In this document: positions 35,943 through 44,662 of the stretch, piece after piece
Numbering within the stretch: the stretch's first letter is position 1
Layout: every line of letters starts with the position of its first letter
Assembly: GCA_949292215.1 (NCBI GenBank)
Contig: CASEYW010000028.1
Span: 1 to 64,000 of the forward strand
Direction of reading: 5' to 3'
Length of the DNA stretch: 64,000 bases
Origin: an uncultured bacterium
Lineage (GTDB): Bacteria > Verrucomicrobiota > Lentisphaeria > Victivallales > UBA1829
Translations under genes and position numbers: made by a program
Notes under the pieces: generated by a model
What the model was told of the DNA's origin: nothing
Seen by the model: only the letters and a program-made list of their open reading frames with translations
The model's database searches: none

Positions 35943-36530
35943 GTGATTCATATTCTCAATACACGGTATTGCCTGCTGGACGAGGTCATACGGCCTGCAC
36001 CGGGGCAGCGAGTGGAACTTGATCTCGGATGCGGAAGCGGCGGATTTACGGTTCGCCTTGCTGAATCGAAACCGGAGACCCTGGTGTTCGGGGCGGATGT
36101 CATGCTGGGGCGTCTGCGCAAAGTGGAGAAACTCGGGAAGCGGACAGGTGTTTCCAATCTGGAACTTCTTCGTGTGGAGGCTCGGCACCTGATCTCTCTT
36201 ATCGCCCCGGACTCTTATTTTGACCGGATTCATATTCTTTGTCCCGATCCGTGGCCGAAGCATAAGCACAAGGGGAATCGCCTGATGTCATCGGATTTTA
36301 TGATGCAGCTGAACCGCGTACTGAAAAAAAACGGCATCCTGCATTTTGCAACAGACGATCCAAATTACATGGAATCAACAAGGCGGAATCTGGAGACATC
36401 CGCCCTGTTTGAGTATGCTCCCCGGGAGGTCCTTGACGATGTGAAGGACTTTAAAACCGATTTTGAAAAGGACTGGCTCGCAATCGGCCGGAGCGTTCCA
36501 CACATTGCTCTGCGTCCGTTAAAAGACTGA
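35943..36530 (+). CDS. trmB: tRNA (guanine-N7-)-methyltransferase
   Basis: 195 residues from a GTG start at 35943 with an AAGGA site. It methylates G46 of tRNA with AdoMet. Motifs: ELDLGCGSGGFTVRLA (AdoMet loop), the TrmB signature ILCPDPWPKHKHKGNRL (~101-117), and a C-terminal TDFEKDWLAIGRSVPHIALR segment. The length is slightly short for the family, mainly at the N-terminus. It converges with the next minus-strand gene, with only nine bases between the stops. Confidence 0.93.
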   Translation: MIHILNTRYCLLDEVIRPAPGQRVELDLGCGSGGFTVRLAESKPETLVFGADVMLGRLRKVEKLGKRTGVSNLELLRVEARHLISLIAPDSYFDRIHILCPDPWPKHKHKGNRLMSSDFMMQLNRVLKKNGILHFATDDPNYMESTRRNLETSALFEYAPREVLDDVKDFKTDFEKDWLAIGRSVPHIALRPLKD

Positions 36531-36539
36531 TCCGGGCTT

Positions 36540-37355
36540 TCATCGGGGACGTTTGAATTCACAGGGAACACCTGTCTGGCACAGTCCGCATCCCAGGTTG
36601 AGATCAAGCCAGCCGTAGCGTTTTTCCCGTTCCGGATTGACGTTGGCGACAACATACGCGCCGCATTTCTGCTTGTCGCGTTCTTCGATCGTCTTGCCGA
36701 TCGCATGGCCCGGGCACCGTTTTGCACAGGCGCCGCATCTGGTGCACCAGGCAAACGGATCATCGCCGTAGGGACGTTTCGCCGGCGGCAGTTCCAGATC
36801 CGTTACGACCGAGCCGACACGCATCGCGACTCCTTTTTCCGTAATCAGTCCGGCGGAAAGCCCGAATGTTCCAAGTCCCGCGACAAATGCCGTATGCCGC
36901 TCTGACCAGTGGGAACTGAAGTTCATCTCCACGATGTCGTATCCCTGCCGGAGCTGTTCCAGATGTGGTGCAATTGCTGCGTATCCGCTTTTTTTCAGGA
37001 GCAGACAGAGCTGCTTTCTCATGTTTTCGTTGACAAGTTCCCCGAAAGAACGCATTGCAGCCCAGGAGACTGCCGGAATCCGGTTCTCTTCCCGGTTCGC
37101 TTTCCGGATCGACTCCTTGACCGGGAGAATCCAGACGATGACGCTCTTTGCTGTCGCCTCCGGATTGTCAAAGTGCAAAGCCTCCTCCGGGGTCCAGTGG
37201 AAAGGGCCGATCAAGGTCTTGTACTTTCGATACCATTCGTCATCGGCAGAGGCGAAACTGACCAGCGGTTCGTCGTAGTAGCTGTCTCCGCCCGCAGCCA
37301 GATAGAGACGTTTCACCATCGAGATGATTTGTTCGGCATTCAAGGAATCCTTCAT
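36540..37355 (-). CDS. QueG-like 4Fe-4S protein (not canonical epoxyqueuosine reductase)
   Basis: 271 residues. The C-terminal third carries two iron-sulfur motifs, CTRCGACAKRCPGHAIG and CGLCQTGVPCEFKRP, in the arrangement of QueG-like proteins, and the middle has the family-like GLGTFGLSAGLITEKG segment. It lacks the usual N-terminal QueG features and the HEAT-repeat tail. Related short proteins are often annotated epoxyqueuosine reductase without proof. No queuosine genes are nearby. It has its own promoter. Confidence 0.7.
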   Translation of the reverse strand: MKDSLNAEQIISMVKRLYLAAGGDSYYDEPLVSFASADDEWYRKYKTLIGPFHWTPEEALHFDNPEATAKSVIVWILPVKESIRKANREENRIPAVSWAAMRSFGELVNENMRKQLCLLLKKSGYAAIAPHLEQLRQGYDIVEMNFSSHWSERHTAFVAGLGTFGLSAGLITEKGVAMRVGSVVTDLELPPAKRPYGDDPFAWCTRCGACAKRCPGHAIGKTIEERDKQKCGAYVVANVNPEREKRYGWLDLNLGCGLCQTGVPCEFKRPR

Positions 37356-37393
37356 GATTCACCACCTTTCCGTTAGAAGTGTGTTTCCATGTG

Positions 37394-37421
37394 AATATAC
37401 CATGAAGAACCCCTTTGTCAA
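37394..37421 (-). promoter_or_regulatory. Promoter of the QueG-like gene
   Basis: Minus strand TTGACA (37416-37421), 16 bases, then TATATT (37394-37399) preceded by TGG. This is near consensus; transcription starts about 30 bases before the start codon. Confidence 0.75.
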
Positions 37422-37478
37422 GAAAAAGGAGGAAAATCAACTTCGTATTTGACGGGCAGGCGGGAAAAACGCGGCGGA

Positions 37479-38219
37479 TTATTCCTTTTCCCCATAGATA
37501 TAACTGTTTTTGGAATCCAGAATAAGATTACCGAAGGAAAAGAGAAACTTCATATCGCTCCAGATACCCGGAGTTTTGCAGTCATTTTTCAACGTGATGA
37601 AATCCCCTTCGATGGTATAGGTGCCTTTTTCAGCACCTTTCGGGATCGGAAAGCTGCTGACCAGCAGAGTGACCGTATAATGACCCGCTCCGTCAAAATT
37701 CAGAAGAAACGGAGATTGACGTTTCTCGCGGGAGACGGGACGCTGTTCCGTGAAACGCCAGGTTCCCTGAATCTGCGCCTGTTCCACCGGTTTGACAGCA
37801 GATGCTCTCCGGTAGACAACCGCCAGATTCGGCTGGCTTTCCGATTGCATGAGAAAGTGATCTTTGTCAACGAGTTTTGCCAGCATTTCATGTTTTTCTG
37901 CGGCACCGTTCGGTTTCAGAAGGAGAAATTCATCCACCAGTCTCCAGGTGCCTTTCTTTTCCGGGGGGGCATCCTTGATGGAGACATACCATTCGCCGTT
38001 CCGGGTCAGAATAAATTTCGTGTTCAGTTTTGAAGTGATGCGGTTGTACTGCATCCAGTAGGCGATCCAGTCTCCCGCATAATCCTTGATCTTGTTGATT
38101 CCGGTATCCTTGAGCGTAACCGGGGCCGGAGGTTCCGCCGGGGTTTTCTTTTCCTCTTTGGCATAGCCGGTGGAGAAAAGAAATCCGGCGGTCAGGAACA
38201 GAAAAACGATTGTCTTCAT
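37479..38219 (-). CDS. Unrecognised exported protein
   Basis: 246 residues from ATG 38219 with an AAAGG site. The first 22 residues form a signal peptide (MKTIVFLFLTAGFLFSTGYA, probable cleavage after YA). The mature part is a soluble beta-rich protein with two related stretches of the form GTW-R-L/F near GTWRLVDEFLLLKPNG and GTWRFTEQRPVSREK, like the repeated strands of lipocalin-like quality-control domains. No family is recognised. It follows another exported-protein gene, separated by a terminator. Confidence 0.7.
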   Translation of the reverse strand: MKTIVFLFLTAGFLFSTGYAKEEKKTPAEPPAPVTLKDTGINKIKDYAGDWIAYWMQYNRITSKLNTKFILTRNGEWYVSIKDAPPEKKGTWRLVDEFLLLKPNGAAEKHEMLAKLVDKDHFLMQSESQPNLAVVYRRASAVKPVEQAQIQGTWRFTEQRPVSREKRQSPFLLNFDGAGHYTVTLLVSSFPIPKGAEKGTYTIEGDFITLKNDCKTPGIWSDMKFLFSFGNLILDSKNSYIYGEKE

Positions 38220-38238
38220 CAAAACGTAACCTTTCTGG

Positions 38239-38267
38239 AAAAAGAAAGGAGGCTTTCACCTCCTTTC
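38239..38267 (-). terminator. Terminator after the lipoprotein gene
   Basis: Minus strand: the 9-bp stem GAAAGGAGG / CCTCCTTTC (38259-38267 with 38244-38252) and 6-base loop is followed by five T residues. It lies 20-48 bases before the next start codon, so partial read-through or a separate start for the downstream gene is likely. Confidence 0.8.
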
Positions 38268-38300
38268 ATGTGCTATCTTAAAAGAACATCAGAGCCTGGA

Positions 38301-38873
38301 TCAGAACCAGCTCGCAACTCCGGTGGCAGGAGCGATGTTTTCATACACATCGTTGCCTTTCAGAATGACGGGGGTGCCGTTCCTGTCGATATAGAAGGAG
38401 ACAACTTTCACTTTGTCGAGTCCCTTCATGACAGCGGGATAACCTGCGACCTTGGTATGCACAAACTGATAGACCCAGTAGTCTTCCGTGACGATTTCAT
38501 AGCGGGCAGCAAGAATGGCATCACATTTCGCTTTGTTGCAGGCGTCATAGAAAGCACTTTTTCCGGAAAGATTCTTGGCGGACGGAAAGATGTTTGCAAG
38601 CCAGGAGAAGGTACCATCTTCCGAGAAGACGCTGGCATTGTCCGCAAACTTGTCGACTCCCCACGTGAAGATTCCAAAGAGAACGTGGATTTTGGCTTCT
38701 CCGGAGACCTTTGTCTGAGTGTTGACCTCATAAATGGGGCGATAGGCATACGAAGGCTTGTACAGATCCGGATAAAGATTCATTTTTCCGGCGTCGCTTG
38801 TGTTGGTCGTCGTGCAAGCCGTGAAGACCAGCGCGGTCGTAAGAGCCGCCAGAGCTACAAAAATTTTTTTCAT
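38301..38873 (-). CDS. Small lipoprotein of unknown function
   Basis: 190 residues from ATG 38873 with an AAAGGAAA site. The signal peptide ends in a lipobox (LVFTAC, lipidated Cys20). The mature part has paired cysteines in a helical segment (SAFYDACNKAKCDAILAARY), then DYWVYQFVHTKVAGYPAVM; this resembles small outer-membrane lipoproteins with an alternating alpha/beta fold. The sequence looks like a repeated lipoprotein type in Lentisphaerota-like genomes, which is a guess. The frame is open 18 codons upstream, but the lipobox fixes the start. Confidence 0.75.
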   Translation of the reverse strand: MKKIFVALAALTTALVFTACTTTNTSDAGKMNLYPDLYKPSYAYRPIYEVNTQTKVSGEAKIHVLFGIFTWGVDKFADNASVFSEDGTFSWLANIFPSAKNLSGKSAFYDACNKAKCDAILAARYEIVTEDYWVYQFVHTKVAGYPAVMKGLDKVKVVSFYIDRNGTPVILKGNDVYENIAPATGVASWF

Positions 38874-39295
38874 GAACTGCGTTTCCTTTTTGATTTGTTG
38901 ATTCATTGTTTCCGTTATAGATAGCACAGAAGCAATTTTGCTCCTGCTGATAATGTATTCTGTAAATTCATTTTATCAAATACCGGATTGTAAAATCTCT
39001 GAAATTATTCCTCTTTTTTCTTATGAAAAGTAAGATTCTGTGATTGTATTGTAGAAAAAAGAGGATTGATGTTCTTTGTCGTTTTGTATCGCTTCCGGGA
39101 AGAAGCTGCTCCATAGATTTTTTTTATCTTCTTTGGAATGAAGTATTTGTATTTTTGATCCGGCTGTGATGGAAAGGGCGTCTTTGGTTTCTTCCGGCAT
39201 TTTTGCCTGCATAGCCGCTGCTGAAGCCGGAAAAGATTGAAAAACGGATATTCCATGATATTGTATTTCGTATCGCTGGAAAGGAAGTATGCCGG
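38874..39295. other. 422-base A/T-rich gap with a minus-strand promoter
   Basis: On the minus strand TTGATA (38974-38979), 16 bases, TACATT (38952-38957) can drive the lipoprotein gene. Near the right end TTGAAA (39237-39242) with a weak -10 may drive the plus-strand gene at 39296. The middle (39000-39230) shows no convincing gene, RNA or repeat. Confidence 0.4.
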
Positions 39296-39553
39296 ATGAA
39301 ACAGAGAAAAAGCGATTTGCAGGAGATTCCCGGTGTCGGGCCGAACATTGAGCAGGACCTTCTGAATCTCGGCTATCGCTCCATCGCTTCGCTGAAAGAC
39401 GCCGATCCCGAGGAAATGTACCGCAGAGACTGTCTCCTTAAAGGACGGCGCGAGGACCGCTGCCAATTGTACGTCTACCGACTTGCCGTCTATTTCGCCA
39501 GCAACACCCGGCGAGATCCGGAAAAACTGAAGTGGTGGAACTGGAAAGAGTGA
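39296..39553 (+). CDS. Small helix-hairpin-helix protein, Cdd1/pathogenicity-locus family-like
   Basis: 85 residues, with an AAGGAAG site before ATG 39296. The N-terminal helix-hairpin-helix (LQEIPGVGPNIEQDLLNLGY) is followed by SIASLKDADPEEMYRRDC and a conserved-looking tail (YVYRLAVYFASN ... LKWWNWK). That is the layout of the short Cdd1-type proteins, which are widespread and of unknown function; the HhH suggests DNA or RNA contact. It stands alone. Confidence 0.8.
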   Translation: MKQRKSDLQEIPGVGPNIEQDLLNLGYRSIASLKDADPEEMYRRDCLLKGRREDRCQLYVYRLAVYFASNTRRDPEKLKWWNWKE

Positions 39554-39784
39554 TTTCCCGCCTTTTTCCGAGAAATCGGATAGAATATTGATCGGAATTC
39601 CGGGATGAACAGGAAAAATGGAATTTGTTCGATCGGAAGCCGTTCGAGGAGATTCATCCCATTTTCAGAAAACGAAAAAAAACCGAAACCGGTAATCCTG
39701 CCTCGTCTGCCTGTGACGGATTCTCTTTCCGCAAAATTGTTTTGAAATATCTTTTCTTTCTTTGCATTTTCTGAAAAAGAGGGG

Positions 39785-39813
39785 TTGACAAAAATATGGT
39801 TTTCGAGTATAAT
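39785..39813 (+). promoter_or_regulatory. Consensus promoter of the LacI-type regulator and CAZyme genes
   Basis: TTGACA (39785-39790), exactly 17 bases, then TATAAT (39808-39813): a perfect sigma-70-type match. The gap 39554-39868 around it has no other gene. Confidence 0.9.
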
Positions 39814-39822
39814 AAAAGTACT

Positions 39823-39846
39823 GTAAATATTTGCGGTAATATTTAC
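39823..39846. promoter_or_regulatory. Palindromic operator just downstream of the LacI-gene promoter
   Basis: GTAAATATT (39823-39831), 6 bases, then AATATTTAC (39838-39846): perfect 9-bp arms. It begins about 10 bases after the -10 box and covers the transcription start, where a bound LacI-type dimer would block the strong promoter. The likely ligand protein is the regulator encoded 23 bases further on. Confidence 0.75.
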
Positions 39847-39868
39847 GGTATTAGAAAAGAGGTTTAAG

Positions 39869-40966
39869 ATGCCGAGAGATATTCTGCCCAGTCTGAAGGA
39901 CATTGCGAGTGCAACGGGAGTCTCCATTGCGACGGTTTCACGTGTTCTCCGGAACAAAGGGGAGATTGCGCCCGCTACGAAACAACATGTGCTGGAAGTC
40001 GCGGAGCGCCTGGGATATCATGACAACCGCCTGATCTACGGGATTCAGACAGGGCGGACGAAGACAATCGGGGTTTCCATGCCTCTGGACGGCTTTTTTT
40101 CCAGAGTTCTGCGTGCAGTCGGAGAAGAACTTGAAAAGAGAGATTATCTGATGCTGTTCTGCCGGAAAGAGGATGAGCAGTCGATGCTGAAACGATTTAT
40201 TGAACAGCGCGTTGATGGCGTGATTATGATGTCTTCGCAGGATCTTGCCGACAACACATACTTCAGTGATGTGATCTCCCGCGGCTTGCCGATTGTCACG
40301 ATTGACCGCAAGACGAAGGCGAATGTTGATTTTGTTGGTACGGATGATTTTCTCGGTGGTTTCATGTCTGCGGAGCACCTTTATCGTCTTGGCCACCGGA
40401 AATTTGTCTATTACCAGGGGCCGGGGCTTGCCACTCCAGCCCGTTTGCGCCGGGATGGGTTCGCCTCGTTCTGCCGGCAGCATGCGGATGCCACTCTGCT
40501 TTTGTGTGGAGATGCTTCTTATGAAACCGATTCGGATGACCGTATCCTGTTTGAATTTTTGCAGAATCATCCGGAAATTACAGCCGGTTCCGCGTTTTTT
40601 GATGGATATGCGTGTCGTCTCTGGCGAGCTGCTCTGGCAACGGGAAGACGTGTGCCGGAGGATTTTTCCATTGTTGGATTCGGGAACATTATTTCTTCCA
40701 ATCTTTCCAATTTTGCGATGACAACGCTGGATCAGAAAACGGATCTGATCGCCCGGACTGCCGTGGAGCGTTTGTTTGAGCGCATCGGAGCCGAACGCAA
40801 TTTGGAAGCGGTTGACATACGGATTCCTCCGGAGCTGCTTGTCCGCAGGTCGACCGCGGAACCGCCTTCCCGTCCAAGGACGGAGCTCATGGAGACGGAT
40901 CCCTTTTCCTTTGTTCAGAATCAACTGATTGAACAATATCAAACAACGTTTAGAAATGGAGAATGA
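39869..40966 (+). CDS. LacI-family transcription regulator
   Basis: 365 residues. The N-terminal helix-turn-helix with hinge helix is clear (SLKDIASATGVSIATVSRVL at ~8-27), followed by the sugar-binding-protein-like sensor (GVSMPLDGFFSRVLRAVGEE, QRVDGVIMMSSQ, LPIVTIDRKTKANVDFVGTD, DFSIVGFGN). GAGG precedes ATG 39869. The palindrome over its own promoter suggests autoregulation, and the pseudopilin and glycosidase genes 3' of it are probably in the same regulon. Confidence 0.95.
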   Translation: MPRDILPSLKDIASATGVSIATVSRVLRNKGEIAPATKQHVLEVAERLGYHDNRLIYGIQTGRTKTIGVSMPLDGFFSRVLRAVGEELEKRDYLMLFCRKEDEQSMLKRFIEQRVDGVIMMSSQDLADNTYFSDVISRGLPIVTIDRKTKANVDFVGTDDFLGGFMSAEHLYRLGHRKFVYYQGPGLATPARLRRDGFASFCRQHADATLLLCGDASYETDSDDRILFEFLQNHPEITAGSAFFDGYACRLWRAALATGRRVPEDFSIVGFGNIISSNLSNFAMTTLDQKTDLIARTAVERLFERIGAERNLEAVDIRIPPELLVRRSTAEPPSRPRTELMETDPFSFVQNQLIEQYQTTFRNGE

Positions 40967-40969
40967 AGA

Positions 40970-41707
40970 ATGAAACGGATTTTCACACTGATAGAGCTCC
41001 TGGTGGTCATTGCCATTATTGCGATCCTTGCCGGCCTGCTTCTGCCTGCTTTGCAGTCTGCGAGAGAGAAGGCGCGTTCTGCGGACTGCATGTCGAAACA
41101 GAAGCAGATCGGGCTTGGTGCCGGAATGTATACCGCAGATAATGACGATTATGTTCTCCCCGGAAGCTACATTCAGGTGCCTGATCCTTACAAGGGACCG
41201 GGAAACGCCAGCGGTACGCCGACCTGGTATTTTCGTCTGATCCCCTACATGGGAGGGATTCAGGGATGGTACGATTTCAATCAGGATCCGACAGTCTGGG
41301 GATTTGTGAGAGAGAAAAATAAAAAGCGCGTCTGTGATTCCAACCCTCTGCCGAGCATGAAGAATCCGAACATCGCGTGGAACATGCTGCTCGGCTGGAC
41401 GGATACCAACGGAGTGCCGGTCGGAAATGACCGGCTGATTATCCGTATTACTCAGGTGAAGCGCCCCTCGCAAATTATTACCTGCGGCGATTCCAGTTCC
41501 AGTCTGGAGTTCGACAACACCATGCCGATCACTCCGACCACCCCCGCCTCCGGAAAACATACGCCTCTGTTTCCTCACACTCACCGGGGAAATTTCGGTC
41601 ATATCGACGGTCATGTCCAGCAGTATGATTTCTACTGGATGCTTGCCATGCAGCCGGCAAGCAGCTGGACCAATTACAATTCTCGAATCTATTATGTGAA
41701 AAAATAA
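40970..41707 (+). CDS. Pseudopilin-like protein with H-X-DG tail
   Basis: 245 residues. The N-terminus is a type IV/II prepilin signal: a short basic leader, [20 protein letters not shown], then a conserved helix with NQKQIG-type spacing ([19 protein letters not shown]). Position -1 before Phe is Ile, not the Gly normally needed by prepilin peptidase. The globular part ends in the [14 protein letters not shown] motif, like the H-X9-DG pseudopilins that are numerous in Lentisphaerota and Planctomycetota. It starts three bases after the LacI-type gene and precedes a secreted glycosidase by 25 bases. Confidence 0.88.
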   Translation: MKRIFTLIELLVVIAIIAILAGLLLPALQSAREKARSADCMSKQKQIGLGAGMYTADNDDYVLPGSYIQVPDPYKGPGNASGTPTWYFRLIPYMGGIQGWYDFNQDPTVWGFVREKNKKRVCDSNPLPSMKNPNIAWNMLLGWTDTNGVPVGNDRLIIRITQVKRPSQIITCGDSSSSLEFDNTMPITPTTPASGKHTPLFPHTHRGNFGHIDGHVQQYDFYWMLAMQPASSWTNYNSRIYYVKK

Positions 41708-41732
41708 GTTCAGGAAGAGCAAGGATGACCGT

Positions 41733-44642
41733 ATGAAAACTCTGCTTGCGGCGGCGTTTGCCGCCTTCTCTCTCTCCGTGCCTGCTGCGATGGCGGCCGA
41801 TCTGATTGCCGATTTTACAGGAACTCATGAGCGGTTCAGTGTATTTGCGTATGGCGAACCGGTGAAGCTGCGTCTTTCCCTGAAAGGGGAGGATTTTTCC
41901 GGTAGTGACACGCTTCAATGGAAACTCTGCGACTATCGCAATCGTCCGCTGGAATCCGGTTCTCTCCCGGTTACGGCGGCAGCGCTGAAAAAAGGGATTG
42001 ATTTTTCCGTGAAGAATCAGAAAGCCGGATGTTTCTTCCTGTATATGAAACTGGAAAAAAGCGGGATTACGATTCCGTGGAAAGGCTCGCGTCTGCCCGG
42101 CTATGTGACATTCGGAGTCCTGCCGGAGCTGAAGGCTCTCCCGCTCCGGTACAGTGACGATTCGCGTTTCGGTGGACAGGGAACGAACTTTATCAAAACC
42201 GGGAAGTTCATGGAAGGCGACTGCTACGCTCCTTTTTATACGACGGTCGGAATGAAATGGACTTACAATGGCCGTTCTCTTCTGCATCTGGAAAAAACTC
42301 CGGGAGCATTCAAACCGAAAACCCTGGAAGAGTATAGAAAAGGCTATCCCGGCTGGGGATTTGTCAACCGGATGACTCTGGTTACCGATCTGCATGGAGC
42401 CCCGCCTCATCTTCTGAAATTTCCTCCCTACATGGAGAAAAAGGCGATTCAAAAACTGGCTCCTACGCAGGCACAGGCATATCCGCTGAAGGATCCTGCC
42501 GCCTATACGGAGCTGACGGGACGCGTTGCGAAGGATGTCTCCGCGTGGCGCAGGGCGTTTGCAGCGGAGTGGATGAGCCGTAATTATTATCAGCTTCACT
42601 GGGAGCCCGACTGGCACTGGAACGGCTCCGAAGACGAATTCCTGGAATACTACCGTTCCGCAAAAGCCGGAATTTCCGCGAATGATCCGGGTGCTTTTCT
42701 GATGGGGGCGAATTATGGCGTGATTTCTCGTGGAAACAAAAAACTGGAACGACTGTTTGCAAAAGGACTTGGCAAGTATGTGGATGGAATTTTCTCGCAT
42801 CTCTATTTCCTGCCGGTCAGCATGGAGCCGGAGGATGCGGGACTGCATAGGGATTGCCGTCGTCTTCGTAAGCTTGTTGACCGCTATATCGGCCCCGATG
42901 CTCCTCTCATCAACACAGAATGGGGAACCGATTACCATCGCGACACCAGAAATCTGACACATGATCTGCTGATGAATCACCTCTATCGTTTTGTGCGCGG
43001 TCATCTGATCGCCCTCGGCGAGGGGTTCAACGGAACCTGGTTCTTCTATACCACAGATTACTGTGACTACACCAGCAAAGGCGGTGAGCAGGGATATGGC
43101 ATCTCGTTCAATACCTCATCGTATATCGCGAAGTACAAGTTCGGCGCCGCGTCCCTGGAGCCGAAACCGACGATGATGGCGGCCGCTGCAATGACGCGCC
43201 TGCTGGAGGGAACAAAGACTCTCGGTAGACTGGATCATCTGGAACCTTCCATTTTTGCCTATTCGTTCCGTCGTGCCGGGACGAATCTGGTTGCGGTCTG
43301 GAGTCCGAAGAAGGAGCAGACTCTGGTTCTGGAAACCGGGGTCCCCCAGGTGACGGTGTATGATATCATGGGCAATCCGCGTGCCGTGAAGACGGATCGC
43401 GGAAGGCTTTCCCTGAACATTGATTCCTACCCGCAGTATGTGGCGGGAATTGCCGATGCGTACCTGCCGACAGCTGACCGGTCCGCAGATTCCATATTCA
43501 CTCGGAAACGTGTGGAGCTTGCTCCCGGGAACGCTGTGAAGCGTCTTCTGAAAGATGGCGTTTCTGCGGAAAAGCTCGTGCTGAGAACACGCAAAGGAGA
43601 GCTTGTCCTAGCGGAAACGATTCCAGCCGATCTTCCCGCCGGATGTTTTGAAGTGTTTGTCGAGGGAAAGAACGGACGCAAGGAGTCGATGTTGCTGGAT
43701 ATCTCCGGACAGGTCCGTTTCGGGGCGCGGAAGGAATCCGTTTCACCCTCCGGCGTTCCGTTCCTGGAGCAGGCAATACGGAATCTGAGTTCGATTCCCC
43801 AGTCTCTGACTCTTCGAGCCAGTTATGGCGGCAGAGAGTTCTTTGCGGAGACGCGCTCGCTGGAAGGCGAGAAAACAACCGTGTTCCGGATTCCGCTGGA
43901 TCGTGCCGGATATGATGGGCTGAAGTTGCAGAATTATGTCCTTACGGTCAGCAACGCAAACGGGGTTCAGGCGAAGAGTGAATGGTTCGGTGGCACGGTT
44001 GTTCCGGCGAAAAAGGTTCCCGTGAAGATCGACGGTTCTCTGAAGGACTGGTCGAAGAGCGGTTTCAGCCGCTGGCTGGACAAGACAGCCTTGACCCATA
44101 AACAAGAACTCTGGCGGGGCGCAAAGGATTTCTCCTGCCGCTGGCAGGTCGCCGCAGACCGGCGGAATCTTTATCTCGCCGTGGAAGTGCGCGATGATAC
44201 AGACTTCCGGGAGGGAAATCCGAAACAGCCGTGGCGTGACGATTCTCTGATCCTTGTTCTCGGGCGCGATTCCGACGGTAACGGGGAATGGCTTCTTCAC
44301 CGGCGCTTCAGCATTACGAGAGCTCCCGATGGAAAAACGCGGATTCAGGAGATATTCGGAACTCCTCCGCGCGGAGTGCTCCCTGTCCGGGAAAATCGGA
44401 TGGAGGCCGTTGCAAAACGGAATGAAAAGGAACGCACCACCGTGTATGAGATCCGGATTCCTTTTGGTGGAGAAACGGGGCTTTTGCCGGAACATGGTGC
44501 TTTCGGACTCGGTTTCACCGTGCATGATATTGATAAAAAAACAGAGATGATTCAGGATCAGCATCGGGAATTCAGCGTTCTCGGCGGGGTTCCCCTGTTC
44601 ATGGGACATACCCGGTTTGCCACGGTTCTGGTCCGTCCGTAA
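41733..44642 (+). CDS. Exported GH-A-clan-like glycoside hydrolase with CBM9-like C-terminus
   Basis: 969 residues. A signal peptide (MKTLLAAAFAAFSLSVPAAMA) is followed by a beta-sandwich (~25-135) and a TIM-barrel-like region (~150-600). HWEPDWHW near 289 fits the W-x-E-P acid/base segment, and LINTEWG near 392 fits the nucleophile strand of clan GH-A (GH39-like); the usual Asn before the acid/base Glu is Trp here. After a linker, residues ~763-969 look like a CBM9/DOMON-type sugar-binding domain (VKIDGSLKDW; LYLAVEVRDDTDF; WRDDSLILVLGRD). An AAGGAT site precedes ATG 41733. Substrate unknown; likely a surface or periplasmic glycan hydrolase in an operon with the esterase that follows. Confidence 0.72.
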   Translation: MKTLLAAAFAAFSLSVPAAMAADLIADFTGTHERFSVFAYGEPVKLRLSLKGEDFSGSDTLQWKLCDYRNRPLESGSLPVTAAALKKGIDFSVKNQKAGCFFLYMKLEKSGITIPWKGSRLPGYVTFGVLPELKALPLRYSDDSRFGGQGTNFIKTGKFMEGDCYAPFYTTVGMKWTYNGRSLLHLEKTPGAFKPKTLEEYRKGYPGWGFVNRMTLVTDLHGAPPHLLKFPPYMEKKAIQKLAPTQAQAYPLKDPAAYTELTGRVAKDVSAWRRAFAAEWMSRNYYQLHWEPDWHWNGSEDEFLEYYRSAKAGISANDPGAFLMGANYGVISRGNKKLERLFAKGLGKYVDGIFSHLYFLPVSMEPEDAGLHRDCRRLRKLVDRYIGPDAPLINTEWGTDYHRDTRNLTHDLLMNHLYRFVRGHLIALGEGFNGTWFFYTTDYCDYTSKGGEQGYGISFNTSSYIAKYKFGAASLEPKPTMMAAAAMTRLLEGTKTLGRLDHLEPSIFAYSFRRAGTNLVAVWSPKKEQTLVLETGVPQVTVYDIMGNPRAVKTDRGRLSLNIDSYPQYVAGIADAYLPTADRSADSIFTRKRVELAPGNAVKRLLKDGVSAEKLVLRTRKGELVLAETIPADLPAGCFEVFVEGKNGRKESMLLDISGQVRFGARKESVSPSGVPFLEQAIRNLSSIPQSLTLRASYGGREFFAETRSLEGEKTTVFRIPLDRAGYDGLKLQNYVLTVSNANGVQAKSEWFGGTVVPAKKVPVKIDGSLKDWSKSGFSRWLDKTALTHKQELWRGAKDFSCRWQVAADRRNLYLAVEVRDDTDFREGNPKQPWRDDSLILVLGRDSDGNGEWLLHRRFSITRAPDGKTRIQEIFGTPPRGVLPVRENRMEAVAKRNEKERTTVYEIRIPFGGETGLLPEHGAFGLGFTVHDIDKKTEMIQDQHREFSVLGGVPLFMGHTRFATVLVRP

Positions 44643-44662
44643 AGAGACAAAAGGAGGTTTTT

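Noticed and set aside
39005..39466. 153-codon minus-strand frame in and beyond the 38874-39295 gap
   Set aside because: It overlaps the helix-hairpin-helix gene, has A/T-driven composition (Phe, Lys, Ser runs) and no ribosome site.
39938..41722. 594-codon minus-strand frame across the LacI-type and pseudopilin genes
   Set aside because: It spans two well-supported plus-strand genes and their junction; no family, no start signals.
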